Assembly: GCA_000310025.1 (NCBI GenBank)
Contig: FN649728.1
Location: 5,249,040-5,313,039 of the forward strand
Length of the DNA: 64,000 bases
Source of the DNA: Ectocarpus siliculosus
Taxonomy: Eukaryota; Sar; Phaeophyceae; Ectocarpales; Ectocarpaceae
Direction of reading: 5' to 3'
Made by a program: the position numbers and the translations under genes. The notes below the pieces were generated by a model, which did no database searches, was not told the DNA's origin, and saw nothing but the letters and a program-made list of their open reading frames with translations. This document shows, in pieces, positions 19,801 to 51,699 of the stretch; positions within the stretch are counted from its first letter, which is position 1, and every line of letters starts with the position of its first letter.

Positions 19801-22800
19801 TTCTGAGAGGACGAGTCTGCTCTATAGCCCTAACCCTGACGTTGTGAAAAGCCAACAGAGTGATTCCTCCGGAGTGGGCTCATGAGGGCACAGTGTCATG
19901 GAGGGGTGATGATGCAAGATGACCAAAAAGAAGGAATATGCCACCACAACAATGTTTAGGTACGTTGACTCTCGCATCGAGCCTGAGCGCAAACGCCTCG
20001 AGAGCGCTCAGGCTCGAACCAACGGCCAGGGAAAACGGTAGCACTGCGGCTAGTCTCCTTAAGCTCAACTCTCCTCGACATTATCAAGAGACATAGCTTC
20101 AAGAACGCCTGGAGACGGGGGCGACGTGTGTGCGACCAAGCCGAGGGTATCTATCCAAAGAAGGGGCTCTGCAAATTGATCGTGAACGCAGATCTGCGAC
20201 CCGACCGAAGAAGCGATCCCGTGCGCCGATACCTACCGGCCTGCCTGCTATACTCTCACACACCGCCGGCGTTACATGAACAGCCAGCGCTACGTCGCTG
20301 AGCGGTAAGTCAGCGGCTGGTTTGACTGGTATATATATAGCTCAGCACTTTTATCGATACCGACGCGCATCTGCAGAGCACCCGCCGTGTCCTCGGATAG
20401 GTACTCCATCTTTTTCGGGGATTGCTTTTCGGCTTGGCAACAACAAGATGATTTCTGGATTTTTTCGAATCACACCAAAACGAGACGGCGACTGGCTTAC
20501 CGCAAGCCTCGACGGGTTTGCAGATCACGGGAAAGGCGAGACCGTTCCTGGGAACGATCCCACCATCAGCCCCCGGGCCTGAAGGCTCGTGATCTTCGAG
20601 AACCATGAAGCGGGGAGGGCGGGGCATGCCCCCGGCGGCCCCGTGCCGTCGATACGCGTCTTCGAGAAGCTGGAACAGGAGGGGGTGGAGATTGGGTGCG
20701 CAATGTCAGCTGTAGAAGGAGGGGGGGGGGGGACGCGGTATCATCGGTGCACACCAATGAGTCCTTTTGGTCATGAAAGGCGGCCTCCTTTTCGAGGTTG
20801 AGCCTCTCAGGCATGCAGGAGGGAAGCTCAACTTTCCGCCGTATGCAGGGGGGGGGAAGGGACTCATGTGGTGCTTCAGCTGCTATACCAACCACTGACC
20901 AGGCGTCTCGTTCAAATCGAAGCAATCGTCCTTACACCTAACGGAGACAGCACCGACAGCAGTCGGGCGCTTTTATTGAGTGTTGACACGGGGATGAACT
21001 CGCGAACATCGGTAAGCTATAGGTGATACGACTAATAGCAGGACTTGGCGGAAGCCGTGTGTGCGCCGTTGTTGCTCGTGTATGTCACCCGATCGGTGGC
21101 CAATCAGAGGGCGCGACAGAAAGTGTTACTCTTGTCGTTCCATCAAAGAGACCCAGCTGGCGCTGGAAACTACGGCTGTGCACGCAAGAGCGGCGTTCGT
21201 GTAGGAACAACGACAAACCAACAACGGGGTGCAACACACTCGTTCAAACGGGCGCATGAGTCAGGGGGGGGGCAGAAGCCTTCCCACGTTCCCTGGAAAA
21301 GCTGTGGTCCACTTTTGCGATTGATGTTTGCCCTCGGGGGTGAGTGACCCTACCGTAAGACAGCCAGGGCGAACGCACTACAGTAGGTTCAAAACCCACT
21401 GCTGTGCTTGCCTTTGTACCGCCTTTCCAACATGAACATAGTGATTTGGCTCGCCGAGAACTTGACTATCCAGACTCTCTCTCTCTCTCCCTCTCTCTGG
21501 CTGGGTGTGCAAGCATGCATCACTAAATAACGTCTCCGATTCCCCCCCAGTCGGCCCCCCGAAAACGCCTCCATGGCATCGTCATCCAACCCCCGGTCAC
21601 AAACAAAAAGACATGCCTTGAGGGTAGTGACCCGATTGATGCAGTTTGAAACTCTGTCGATCGGATCGAGGATGGCGGTCTTGGGGTTTCGATCCAGGTA
21701 CGCCTCGATCCACGACAGTCGAGCATCCCCCTCCGGTTGCACGTCTCTGGGATTTTCGAGCACATGAAAAACAAGACCATGGTGGGCGGTGGGGCAGAGT
21801 GGATTGCACGTGTCCGGTAAAGTCGCGGGAGGAATACACCAACTGAAGCGCTACCTGTCTCATTGCCAGAGCCAGCGGCGGTGCCCGGGCGGTCCTCGTC
21901 AAGACCTAGGAGCAACCCACGACTTCTTCTCCCCGATCCCATCCGAAATTGACTGCCACCACATCAGACTGAACAATAAAGGTTTGCTCTTCCTTTTAGG
22001 TTTGGTCTGGTTCACTGTGCTCTTCGCGTCTAAGCATGTCAGCTGTGTGGGTGATGTTCGAGCTTGGGAGGCGTTCTCGGCTGGCAGTCAGCTTTGCTAG
22101 CTTCCTTTCCGATATTGCACCCACCACCCCTTGACACTGCTGTGCTTTCACGAGCCCGCCCCGGAGGGCACTCTTGAATATTGTGAAAACGCGTGGGGTG
22201 CCCGACCGACAATGATCGGGGATCTGCAGACTACATGTTACTATTATCCACGTGGTGTAAAAACGAAACATGTGCATGAGACTACGGGGAATGCTGCGTA
22301 TCTGATGGGATCGCCTTCGGGAGCATTGTATTGTTAGTCTATGAAATAGAGATGGGGGGTTCGCACCCCTATCCTTATCCTTAAACCTAACCCCGTACCC
22401 CCTGTTCAAAAAACCAAGCTGAACATCCCCGCGAACGCTGCTGATCTGATGGGGCCTGAGTTGCGCCGGCACAAGACGGTCACCCACGGGTGGCTACCGC
22501 CCCTCGGCACACGCCGCTTGCTGACTACGTAGGGTAGAGCCAAGCAGCAGGTCACCAAAATACCTAGCTTAGCACAGCCGATCAGCACTCCCCCCCTGGT
22601 CACCAAATACCTAACAGTTGGTAGTATTCACAGCTGAGCAGTAATACTTCCCTCTTCCCCTCGCTGCCTCGGCAAGGCTTTTGCTTAGGCATGGCCCAAA
22701 ACGAGGGGGGGGGGTCTTTCTAGCGAGCATGGCTAGACTCACCCTCAAGGGACCGATACCTTCTTGCTGCGGCGCACCCGCCGCAAGGCGTGCGTAGTGG

Positions 22801-24892
22801 TAGAGTTGGGTCGGCACTGGTGCGTCAGGTACAAAAATGCAGATGCGCGGGCCTAATGGCCGTCGGTGTAGACAGTAATGTCCATCTCAGTTTTGTGCGC
22901 GGAGGCAGACGCCATCAGAAAGGTGGACGGGCACTATGTACACGGACCTAGGTTTGCTAAAGGGAGCTGTACTGTCTCAGTAACCTGGCTTCGCCATCAA
23001 ACGGGAGGAGGGAACAGGTGGTGACGAGCTGAGTGGGCTGTGGTTGACCCTTCGGCGCGAGAATTTTCAGACCAAGAACCCTAAGTGCAACGACGGAGAA
23101 AGCGAGGAACCGACTGGGATTGACAGCAACGAGAGCGTGTACGGACGGAGCAGGTCGATTTTGGTCGTGCTAGGACTGGCCGCAGCGACACCGGAGCAGC
23201 GGCGCCGGAGCAGCGGCGCCGGAGCACACGGACGATATCGAACCGTGACGCACGGACGACCATTTTGTGTTGTCAAATATTTTCCGTTTTTTTCCCTGAA
23301 TATTGGTGTGTATGTGATGACGTCACTGGTTTTGTAGAGAGACGCGGCAGAGATGGCGCGGATAGCCCGGGTGCCTTTATTGTGTACCTGCATCGTGGAA
23401 GACCCTTCAATGTGGAACGATTCCTAATCAGTGTCGATTATTTGCACTACTGTGTCCAACACAGATGATCAGGGGTAGATTCGGTGATTATCAATTGCAA
23501 AGATGGCTTTGGTTGGTTGTTCTTTTTCACTGTATGTCCACGGACGCATTCTGACAGCACTTCAGACAACAGTTGCGCGCCCCGAACTTGTACCATGCCT
23601 ACCATGGTGTTATTGTACAGGCAGCACTCCAGACAGCTGTACGCTGTAGTCGACATTCATTTTGGTGAAGTGTACAAATAGGACGGGGGGGGTGATGCTG
23701 CTGTAGTCGAATGTAGTGTGTGGACGGGTAGTTCAGTTTTTGGGCACGCAAACGTTCTGCAGGGATGTAGGTGGACCTCTTCGGGCTTGTGTACCCTTTT
23801 CTTGCTAGTTTGCGTGTTCTTTGGATCTTCTGATGGCTCAAGCATTTTTGTGACCACGAACCGCGTCCTCGCTAGATTTTGGGATTAGCAACTGACACGA
23901 GTTTAATGTGAAGACAACAACAACAACAACAACAACAACAAAAACAACAACAACAACAACAACAACAAGTAGTACGTCCGCCCAGTTTTTTATACGACCT
24001 CCCCCCCCCCCCCAAANNNNNNNNNNNNNNNNNNNNNNNNNNNNNNNNNNNNNNNNNNNNNNNNNNNNNNNNNNNNNNNNNNNNNNNNNNNNNNNNNNNN
24101 NNNNNNNNNNNNNNNNNNNNNNNNNNNNNNNNNNNNNNNNNNNNNNNNNNNNNNNNNNNNNNNNNNNNNNNNNNNNNNNNNNNNNNNNNNNNNNNNNNNN
24201 NNNNNNNNNNNNNNNNNNNNNNNNNNNNNNNNNNNNNNNNNNNNNNNNNNNNCCCCCCCCCCCCCCCCCCCCCCCCCCACCTGAACATGATGTCCTCCGA
24301 GAGCTTGTGCAGTATCACGTCCAGACGCCGGTGCTCTTCTGGCCGCTCCGAGAAATTCAAAGGGTGAAACTCCAAGCCATCCATCGGCCCCACCATCATC
24401 ACCTGTTGGCCAAGCAACCGAAGGCATCACACACACACACACTTGACTCGACCATGGCAGGCGTCCACAAATGACTGACCCGATATTCATGCCCGGAATG
24501 AATGGTGGCTGATCCCGTCTGGACCAGCTAAAGCCCATTCCGCTTGCTTGGTCACTTTCTCCCTCGCCGACTTTTCTTTTTTGCACTCACTCTCCTGAGT
24601 CCTATTATCTTAGTCCTTCGGGAAGGGGACAGGCCCATGTATCCAGATAAAAGAGTGATGAACGTGGTTAAAAGGAGACCCCGGCCACAGCAACAATAAC
24701 GCCCCATGTATGTATTACCTCCGCGTGTGAAAGGCCCACCTCAGCCATGGTCTCCATCTTCTTGGCCATGAAGGAGAACCCTACCACCACCGTCCCCACG
24801 GGGTCACCTTTATCTTCTTCCTGCTGCTGTTGCTGCTGCTGCTTACGGTCTGCTCCTTCCCCTCCGGCCCCGCTCTCCGTGTCATCGTCCAT
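16803..24892 (-). CDS. ITPK1: Inositol-tetrakisphosphate 1-kinase (ITPK1 family, ATP-grasp)
   Basis: Seven exons on the minus strand: 24892-24719, 24402-24281, 21746-21617, 20669-20501, 19593-19481, 18944-18825, 17459-16803 (1485 nt, 494 residues). Family signatures appear in order: VVVGFSFMAKKMETM near the N-terminus, AILDPIDRVSNCINR, GLAFPVICKPVEACG with the nucleotide-binding Lys, GSHTM, VQECRSHGAKLFK, VCVIGDEVRVHERPSLP, and the metal-binding FVIDVNYFPSFKDL. The enzyme phosphorylates inositol tris/tetrakisphosphates toward InsP6 in the cytosol. A roughly 115-residue Ala/Ser/Thr/Pro-rich insert in the last exon separates the RPSLP segment from the C-terminal metal site. The start at 24892 is the first ATG before a poly-Gln stretch; an upstream exon cannot be excluded. 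The third exon ends at a GC donor (AAG|GCATGT). I read the last exon through to the stop at 16803; a GTACGG after FPQ at 16874-16879 could instead be a donor. Confidence 0.85.
17662..18375. mobile_element. TTAA-flanked inverted-repeat element (MITE, piggyBac- or Kolobok-type target)
   Basis: The arms 17666-17947 and 18090-18371, 282 bp each, are reverse complements with a modest number of mismatches. The spacer is 142 bp. TTAA lies directly outside both ends (17662-17665 and 18372-18375), matching the target-site duplication of TTAA-specific DNA transposons. The arms contain no ORF for a transposase, so it is non-autonomous. It sits in the last intron of the inositol kinase gene. Confidence 0.85.
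23918..23968 (+). repeat. (AAC)n microsatellite
   Basis: About 17 ACA/AAC triplets with one interruption (AAAAC), shortly before an oligo(C) run and the N gap. It lies in intron 2 of the inositol kinase gene. Confidence 0.9.
24017..24252. other. Assembly gap, 236 N
   Basis: A sized gap bounded on both sides by oligo(C) (24001-24013 and 24253-24278). It falls in intron 2 of the inositol kinase, 28 bp beyond the donor of the exon at 24281-24402, so no kinase coding sequence needs to be missing. Confidence 0.95.
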
Positions 24893-26424
24893 CGACTTGA
24901 GCCTGCTGCACAACAAGCGGAAATTATCAGGGCATGGGGGATTTGGTGGGCCGGAAATCGGCCTTCACAGGGGGCGGTTTGCGTACCATTGGGTAGGGGG
25001 GAGTCTAGCTATCCAGGGCTTGGGGGGCGTGGGAAGCGAATTGCGACGGATTTCGCGCGCTCTTTTGCCGTATCCACGCCATTTCACGCACTACACAGCA
25101 GCAGCAGCGCCGAGCGACCGAAGAGCTCAAAAGCCACTCTCCATATGACAAGACGCAGTGTTCCAGCTTGCCAGGTGCCTTTGTGCCTCTTCGATAAATC
25201 CCCAAGAGAGGCCGAGATTCGATCGACGAGAGTGAGACGGAAGAGCAAGGGGCTTGCGACTGCCGCTCTTCATGCCGCACGACCGCCTTTACGTCGACGT
25301 GCGTTGTTTCCTGGACACCGCGAGATGTGGTGGGACACAGGGAGCCGCGCGCTACAAACTGCCGGGTCAACTTTGACACATGGTTGGTGGGAAGCAGCCC
25401 CTCTGGACAGCGCAATAGTACAAGCAAAGAGACAAACGGAGGCCGGAGTCGAGAGAACCCAGCGATGGTGCCCTGCCGTGGTTTCTCACGTTCACACTAT
25501 ACTACGGAGGAAGCGAGGTTCGGTTGAGTACGACCAAACGCGCACCCAACGCAGCAGTAGTGTAGAAAGAACAACCGGCAGTGTGTGGATAGCCGTAGAA
25601 CTCGATGGCATGTAGATCAGACAAGGGTGCCAATGCACAGAAAACTGTGAGAAGATCTGAGATTCTACGTAATTCAGAAGCTGGCTGCTGCAGGTGTGTG
25701 CCACGTTGCCCGTATCGACGTTACGATCCGCCGCCAGCAAAGAGAGCTATCGGGGATATAACATGTGGTTGGTATAACAGCAACAAGTTGGTTGACAGGT
25801 GTTATCGTGGAGATGGTGCAATAATTGACTTCGAACGACCGAAGGCTACTGCCCTTCAAGAGTAAACCATGCCCAGGACAGGTGTGGCTGCACGGAAGAC
25901 GGCCAACGGGTCACGTCAAACGTCCAAGCACCGCAGCACAAGCAGCAGCCGCGCACCGCACGCGGTGGATACAGTGGCGGGACTGTGGGGTGCAACCCTG
26001 GACGCAAAGGGACACAAAAAAAGAGTTCCTGTCATGCCATCATATCCGGCCCAAGGTGGAGAGATCACCTGATGCCCTCTTGCCAAGGAACGCTCGTGCC
26101 CCCACGACACCACGACTCACTTTCGAGACTGCCCTGGAACACGAAAGCATAGGAGCCCGCACCGCCGCCAGACCAAGCCCCGCGCTCTCTCTGTGTCCAG
26201 ACACGCGGCAGAAGTGCCAGCTGCCCCCACTTAGGGATGGGTGGTACGCATAAAAACTCAACCCCGGGTCCCCGGGTTTACACGTTTACACCGCATAACG
26301 AACCAACAGTCAGGGACGGAGCAACTCAACATGATATACGGGGTAGCACTTTGACGGGAGGGGGGAGGACATAAGCTGGTGGGCTGCTACCCAGACGAGA
26401 GTTGCCGTGCGCAGCGGAGACGGG

Positions 26425-26511
26425 ATGATGATGTCGTCGTCACGTGTCAGCGCGAGCCCCGCGCTGATGCACGTCGCGGATGTCGAGCGTGCGGTTCGAT
26501 TCTTGCAAGAG
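26425..26511 (+). pseudogene. Orphan exon-like segment, weak resemblance to a glyoxalase/VOC N-terminus
   Basis: ATG at 26425 followed by 29 codons to a consensus donor (GAG|GTGGGT). The peptide SPALMHVADVERAVRFLQE resembles the first strand and helix of VOC-superfamily proteins (hydrophobic strand, V-x-D, then an amphipathic R-A-x-x-F-L helix). No following exon carrying the rest of a VOC domain was found before the minisatellite, so this is either a gene fragment or chance. Confidence 0.25.
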
Positions 26512-27504
26512 GTGGGTGTTGTTTTTTTCATGCCTTGCCCCACACACCAACGCCGTGACAACCAGGTCCGTCGAGTGCACATGCATACGTACTCGTGAGT
26601 ACCAGTAGTCAGCAGCACTCGGCAACGCAGCGGGAGCGGGAGCAACAACAGCCAAGGCCGTACCGGAAAGCTCGGCTAGATGTGAACGAATGCACCTCTG
26701 GGTGCATAATAACTGGAGCAGCAGTGGTAGAGGACCATTATATGCAGCTGGCAGATGAGGTGGCCTGTTGTCTTGCTCGTACAGTAGTATCGCTGTAGTT
26801 TGTTGTCGGAACTGCTGTTGGGTGCTTCACCCGCATCTGCTCCACGAGTGCGACCGCTCACGGCGGTGTTTTTTCAAGGGGCTATCCACTGCTGTTGCTG
26901 CCACGTTCCACCACCAGTTTGTTTGCCTCTACTACAGCAGCGGATAGAGGTGCGCGCTGCTTGTACATTCCCGAGCATGCCACGGCATGTATGCCACCAA
27001 CTTATCGTTTCAAACCCTTGCGATACCAGGAACCATGATGTAAAAATAGAGCCGGTCGTCGGGATCAGCTCGTGTTTCCGATACAGCCATGCAAGCGAAG
27101 CAAACCAACAGCGAATGTCTCCGTGCTATGCAGACGAATAGAGCGCCTGCAAAAGATCATGCCGCTTGCGCTACCATTTATAGATCATGCCGCTACATAC
27201 CATGTATCTTACGTAGCTCCCGTAGCCGGCATCGATCGGCAACATGTTGTCATAATTACAGCAGACTCCACAGCTATTCCCGGGGTGGCGAAAAGGTCGC
27301 CGTTGGTCAGCAGCCAGTCTGTCAGTTGGGCGCACCACAATATCGAGGCTCCACACACGTGTAGAAAAGCAAGAGAGGGATTTACACCAGGGGGCGAGGG
27401 GGGGGTGCGGAGTGTTTCCGCGAATAGGACAGATCAGATAGACTGTAGAAGACTGTAGATATGTTTGGTAGAGCATACCGTAGGTACATATTTATTGCAA
27501 GGTG

Positions 27505-28690
27505 ATCGTTTACTCCATGGTTTCTCAAGGGTGTAGGTGATCTGTGCACAGCAGTTGTTCGCTCCATGATGATCTGAAGGACACAGATTGATCCGTACTG
27601 TATGTTTGCCCGAGTTCATCTGAAATAATCGGCGATTTGGGCTACAAGCAGTACCGTGGTATATGTTTGCCCGAGTTGATCTGAAAGAATCGGCGATTGG
27701 GCTACGTTGCCCGAGTTGATCCGAAAGAAATCGGTGATTGGACTTTTTTTGCCCTAGTTAATCTGAAAGAAATCAGAGATTGGGCTATGTTTGCCCGAGT
27801 TGATCCGAAAGGCATCGCTGATTGGGCTATTTTCGCCCCGAGTTGATCTGTAAAGAATCGTTGATTGGGCTATGTTCGCCCGAGTTAATCTGAAAGAAAT
27901 CGGTGATTGGGTTATGCATGCCCGAGTTGATCCGAATGGCACCATTGATTGGGCTTTGTTTGCCCGAGTTGATCCGAAAGACACCGGTGATTGGTCTATG
28001 TTTGCCCGAGTTGATCCGAAAGACATCGGTGATTGGGTTCTGTTTGCCCGAGTTGATCCGAAAGGCATCGTTGATGTGACTATGTTCGCCCGAGTCGATC
28101 CGAAAGACATCATTGATTGGGCTATGTTCGCCCGAGTTAATCCGAAAGACATCAGTGATAGGGCTATGTTCGCCCGAGTTGATCCGAAAGACATCATTGA
28201 TTGGGCTATGTTCGCCCGAGTTAATCCGAAAGACATCAGTGATAGGGCTATGTTCGCCCGAGTTGATCCGAAAGGCATCATTGATTGGACTATGTTTGCC
28301 CGAGTTGATCTGAAATACATCAGTGATAGGGCTACGTTCGCCCGAGTTGATCCGAAAGAAATATATAAGGTGATCGGGCTATATTCGCCCGAGTTGATTC
28401 GAAAGACATCAGTGATGGGGCTATGTTCGCCCGAGGTGACGGAAAGACACGAATGACGACGTGGGCCATGTTTGCCCGAGTCGATCTGAAAGAAATATAT
28501 AGGTGATTGGGCTGTGTTTGCCCGAGTTGATCTGAAAGAAATATGTAGGTGATCGGCCTATATTCGCCCGAGTTGGTCTGAAAGACACGACGAGTGATCG
28601 GGCTATGTGATCTGGAGGACGTGGGTGAGCTACACTACTGCTGTAGGTGTGATGCTCCACGGTGATCTGAAGGACATGCAAGCTGGTCTG
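27505..28690 (+). repeat. 42-bp minisatellite, about 24 units with degenerate edges
   Basis: The consensus unit begins TTCGCCCGAGTTGATCCGAA and continues AGACATCRGTGATTGGGCTATG. Most units are exactly 42 bp, so all frames stay in register and long ORFs arise on both strands (for example MFARVDPKDIIDWA repeated on the plus strand). A few units carry an ATATATAGG insertion that breaks the register. At both ends the motif decays into TCGCTCCATGATGATCTGAA-type units; a further decayed copy occurs near 29455-29480. GGGC and GCCC in each unit can form a short hairpin. I interpret it as a non-coding satellite. Confidence 0.9.
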
Positions 28691-30130
28691 ACGGAGACGC
28701 CCACTTTGTTCCTTGACGTCTGTCTCACTCTGCCGTTTCTAAATTCGAGCTTCCTTGAAATTTTGCGGCTACCCTTTCAAGACGATCGGGGAAGCGCAGC
28801 TGCCGGAATTTTCGAAGTGATTTAGCCGGTTTTCCCTCGCACTGAAAAGACTTCAGCACAGCACATCCCTTTCGACTGTGGTATTTTCTCGAACGTGTAG
28901 TCTTTCTGTGAGGTTACACATGTATGTATACTTTCTTAAGAGGTACTATAAAATGATCAATTGACGTTGTAGTGGGGGACAAATCTGGTACTGAAATCAG
29001 GAGTACAAACAACGTTTTACAGATCAAGCTGAAATTTGTTGTGTACGTAATGGTAGTTGCGAGGGAAATCCCTTCTTTTCCACCAGAAATTGTTGCCTCG
29101 TAAAAAAGAACGAACAAAACACAAGATAGCTAGCTGAGGAAATGTGAGGATATCCCATGCCGTTTTTACGATAATTGCCTGATATTTTGAGAACGTGATT
29201 TGCTTCGCCCTTGCCGAGAGCACCAAAGATTGCGCCATTTTACCCTTGTTTTGTTGTTCATCATGTTGCCACAAAACCAATATGCTCTTATATTACTAAG
29301 ATCAGTCTATCTCTGAAAATGTAACGGCCTTTTGTTTTCCTCACACAGATGCCGTGTCAATATGTAAGGCTCTAACTAAAAAAGGCGCGTCGGAAATCCG
29401 GTCCAGAGATTTTGTATGCGGCTTGGCTTGGCCATTTTGTAGGTAATCGGTTTATATTTGCTCCATGGTGGTCTGTAACACCTTGGTGAGCTATCCCATG
29501 TGTGGATTGTTCTACTGGCTGTCCGGACACGAAATTCGCTCTGCAGTTTTTATCATACTCCGTAGAAATTCCGGTCCCGTACGTAAACAAACGGTAACAG
29601 CTTGTGCTAGAGAGGGTGTTCACGGTGTGTGTTGGCCAGGAGGACAGGTTGGAGTCGGTGCTGGTGGCACTGTAGTTCTCCGTGGTAAAGAATGAAACTG
29701 TTCCTGATTTTTCACAAGACACCACGGGAGAGTATTTTTTTGGACAACGCCCTTAGTCTTCGCCCTCGTCCGTAATTGTACGAGGTACTGCATATCGTCG
29801 AGTGTTCGGTGATGCAGTGCAAGACCGAATTGTGTGGAAAAAAGAAACCAATGGGATAACGTGGGTGTTTCTATTCTGTTGTGGTACAATACAACAACAC
29901 TTATCTTTTGTTGTGTTTTTGGGAGGACACATCTACTTGCCTAGAAAATGGACAGAAACAATGAAAATAATCATGTGTACGTATACGAAACCGTAGTTAC
30001 ATACTCATGAGTCGTGATCATCCTTCTCTTCCACTGTGTCCTCCCCAGACCCAGACGTAACTAAAAAGTATACACCACGGCAGAACTAAAACACCTGCCC
30101 CACTTGTTTATGGACAACAATTACAGGATT

Positions 30131-30994
30131 ACCGTAAGAGTCGGAGAGTTGGCATCGGCCGGAGAGATGGCGCCGGTCAGAGAGATGGCACCGGGGTGCG
30201 ATAAAAAACCCGAGAAAGAAAATTTAATTCGATTTACGCACCGGGGTCGGTGAGATCGCACCCGGTGCGATCTCTCCGACCCCCAAATCCAAGAATGAAC
30301 TCCTTTTTCAGCTGCCGGAATGGGGTACATGAGCGTACCTTTTACACGTGGGGACGGAGTCAGCGGAGCGCCACTCCTTTACGTACGATTGGATGGTCGC
30401 GGTTCACGCGGGATGCCAGTTGTTTTCATACATTTTTATTGGTATGGAAGTTGCCAACCTACACTCAACCAAACACACAACGTACAAGCCGAACCCTACC
30501 CCACCTTACACAACCCGAAGCTAGTGTACTTCTGCGTACGTACTGGTATCCGTAGAAGAAGACCGGAACGAAAGCGGGAAACAATTACAATTGATACCGT
30601 GTGTACTGGTACCACCTCAGATGGGAACGACATCGTTTGTTGTTGTCACGCCATAGCCAATTTCGCATCAAACACAAGACCAATCAATACTATGGCAACG
30701 GTCGGGGAGATGGCACCGGGGTGCGTGCAAACAACACCTGTGTGCATTTCATCGGGGATTGCGTCGGTCGGAGAGATCGCACCGGGGTGCAACACCTGTG
30801 TGTATTCATTTCATCGGAGAGATCGCACCGGTCGGAGAGATCGCACCGGGGTGCCTTGAAAATTCGAAACGAACTGATTTAATTGCATTTACGCACCGGG
30901 GTCGGAGAGATGGCACCGGGGTGCGATAAAAAACCCTAGGAATAAACATTTAAAAAACGATCGCACCCGGTGCCAACTCTCCGGCTCTTACGGT
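30131..30994. mobile_element. TIR element with internal GGTCGGAGAGAT repeats
   Basis: The left end ACCGTAAGAGTCGGAGAG (30131-30148) is nearly the exact reverse complement of the right end (30977-30994), with one mismatch. Inside, the block GGTCGGAGAGATSGCACCGG and its complement recur at least eight times. Two larger sections share the phrase GATTTACGCACCGGGGTCGG (30229-30250 and 30885-30906), as well as GGGGTGCGATAAAAAACCC. It has no transposase ORF and no clear target-site duplication. It ends 134 bp before the proposed start of the DUF1769-DUF547 gene, so it may lie in that promoter. Confidence 0.75.
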
Positions 30995-31128
30995 GACACG
31001 CCTAACGACGGGCTGCACATATACGCCGATATAGTTTTTTTTGGCGTTCGATGTGGGCATACATACCGAGCTTTTCCGTCGGGTGTGTTGCAGACTTGCA
31101 GCTCCAGGAGACAAGTCCAACACGAAAG

Positions 31129-50707
<19,579 letters not shown>

Positions 50708-50951
50708 TCTACATATGTTCCTCTTCCCCCATATCGTGGAGACCGACGAAGGTTCGGTTGGTCAAACCTGCTTAGGGTTTCCAAGGAACCCCGGGAGGCC
50801 GGGGTAAATAGTTCACGGGTTATCGGAGCTACGCTTTTTGCTCCAGTAGATGAAGTAAGCCGGTCTGTGTTTCCACCCCGACTGGTGTATCTCTGTTGTT
50901 GCGTCACGTCCAGGGATTCGAGGCACAGGAAGTAGGAAGCCCCCCGCCCCC

Positions 50952-51077
50952 CCCTCACGGCGCTTCGCGCTTGGTGATTTGAGAGCCTCTGGTCCGGTGA
51001 GAACCCGGCGTGCTACGTCCCGGCTTTGTAGGGATGCGAGGTCGTCTAACGACTACGGCATGCACGACCATGAGTTC
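50952..51077 (+). mobile_element. Short non-autonomous element (LINE-tail family), plus orientation
   Basis: CTCACGGCGCTTCGCGCTTG at the start; GGTCCGGTGAGAACCCGGCG, GGGATGCGAGGTC and CTAACGACTACGGCATGCAC in the middle; GAGTTCACCCCCC at the end. C-rich sequence (CCCCCCGCCCCCCCC, about 50940-50954) precedes it, as expected if it inserted into an oligo(C) tract. Confidence 0.65.
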
Positions 51078-51321
51078 ACCCCCCTACATCCCCACGAAGC
51101 CGCAACGAAAAGGACGGGACTTTGGCACGGTCCTGACGCGGGGTTTATAACTTGTAAGGTGACGTGTTTGCTGCCGACGAGGTTGGTCCAGCAGTCCCCT
51201 CACCGCCGCAGAACCGAAAAGTCTGTCTCTGCAACTTGACACCTCGGAGTCAAGGGCCCTTTTAAAATATTTTTCGCTTTCTCATTGGCGTGGTGGTGTT
51301 CCTCCATCCCCCCCCCCCCAA

Positions 51322-51421
51322 NNNNNNNNNNNNNNNNNNNNNNNNNNNNNNNNNNNNNNNNNNNNNNNNNNNNNNNNNNNNNNNNNNNNNNNNNNNNNNN
51401 NNNNNNNNNNNNNNNNNNNNN
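51322..51421. other. Assembly gap, 100 N
   Basis: A placeholder gap between an oligo(C) run on the left and homopolymer-rich sequence on the right. Confidence 0.95.
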
Positions 51422-51449
51422 TTTTTTCCCCCCCGGATGGGGTTTTTTT

Positions 51450-51597
51450 GGGGGGGGGGGGGGGGGGGGGTGTACTCATAGTCGTGCATGCCGTAGTCGT
51501 TAGACCATTGACCTCGCATCCCTACAAAGCCGGGACGGAGCACGCCGGGTTCTCACCGGACCAGGCTCTCACATCACCAAGCGCGAAGCGCCGTGAG
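51450..51597 (-). mobile_element. Short non-autonomous element (LINE-tail family), minus orientation
   Basis: Begins on the plus strand with about 20 G, then TGTACTCATAGTCGTGCATG, CCGTAGTCGTTAGACCATTG, ACCTCGCATCCC, and ends CACCAAGCGCGAAGCGCCGT. It is the inverted counterpart of 50952-51077, on the other side of the gap. Because the flanking sequence is also duplicated, one of the two copies may be an assembly artefact. Confidence 0.6.
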
Positions 51598-51699
51598 GTA
51601 TTCGGCGAGTCGCATGAAGGGTGCGCTGCATCCTGCTAAGGGTGTTCGGCATCTTGTGCTTACTTCCTTGCGTACGGATGACAGCTGCGTATGACTGAA

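Larger units (their letters stand above)
24893..31128. other. Repeat-rich intergenic region
   Basis: About 6.2 kb between the divergent starts of the inositol kinase (-) and the DUF1769-DUF547 gene (+). It holds an orphan exon-like segment (26425-26511), the minisatellite (27505-28690) and the TIR element (30131-30994). The stretches 24893-26400, 26512-27500 and 28700-30100 show nothing I can name; 28700-30100 is visibly more AT-rich than the genes. Confidence 0.5.

Noticed and set aside
27872-28456. 195-codon repeat protein ORF in the minisatellite
   Set aside because: It exists only because the repeat unit is 42 bp; the opposite strand is equally open and some units break the frame. No start context or splice sites support a gene.
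27505-28690. CRISPR-like array
   Set aside because: Units are contiguous without spacers, the genome is eukaryotic and no cas genes are present; the same holds for the arrays at 9262 and 14237.
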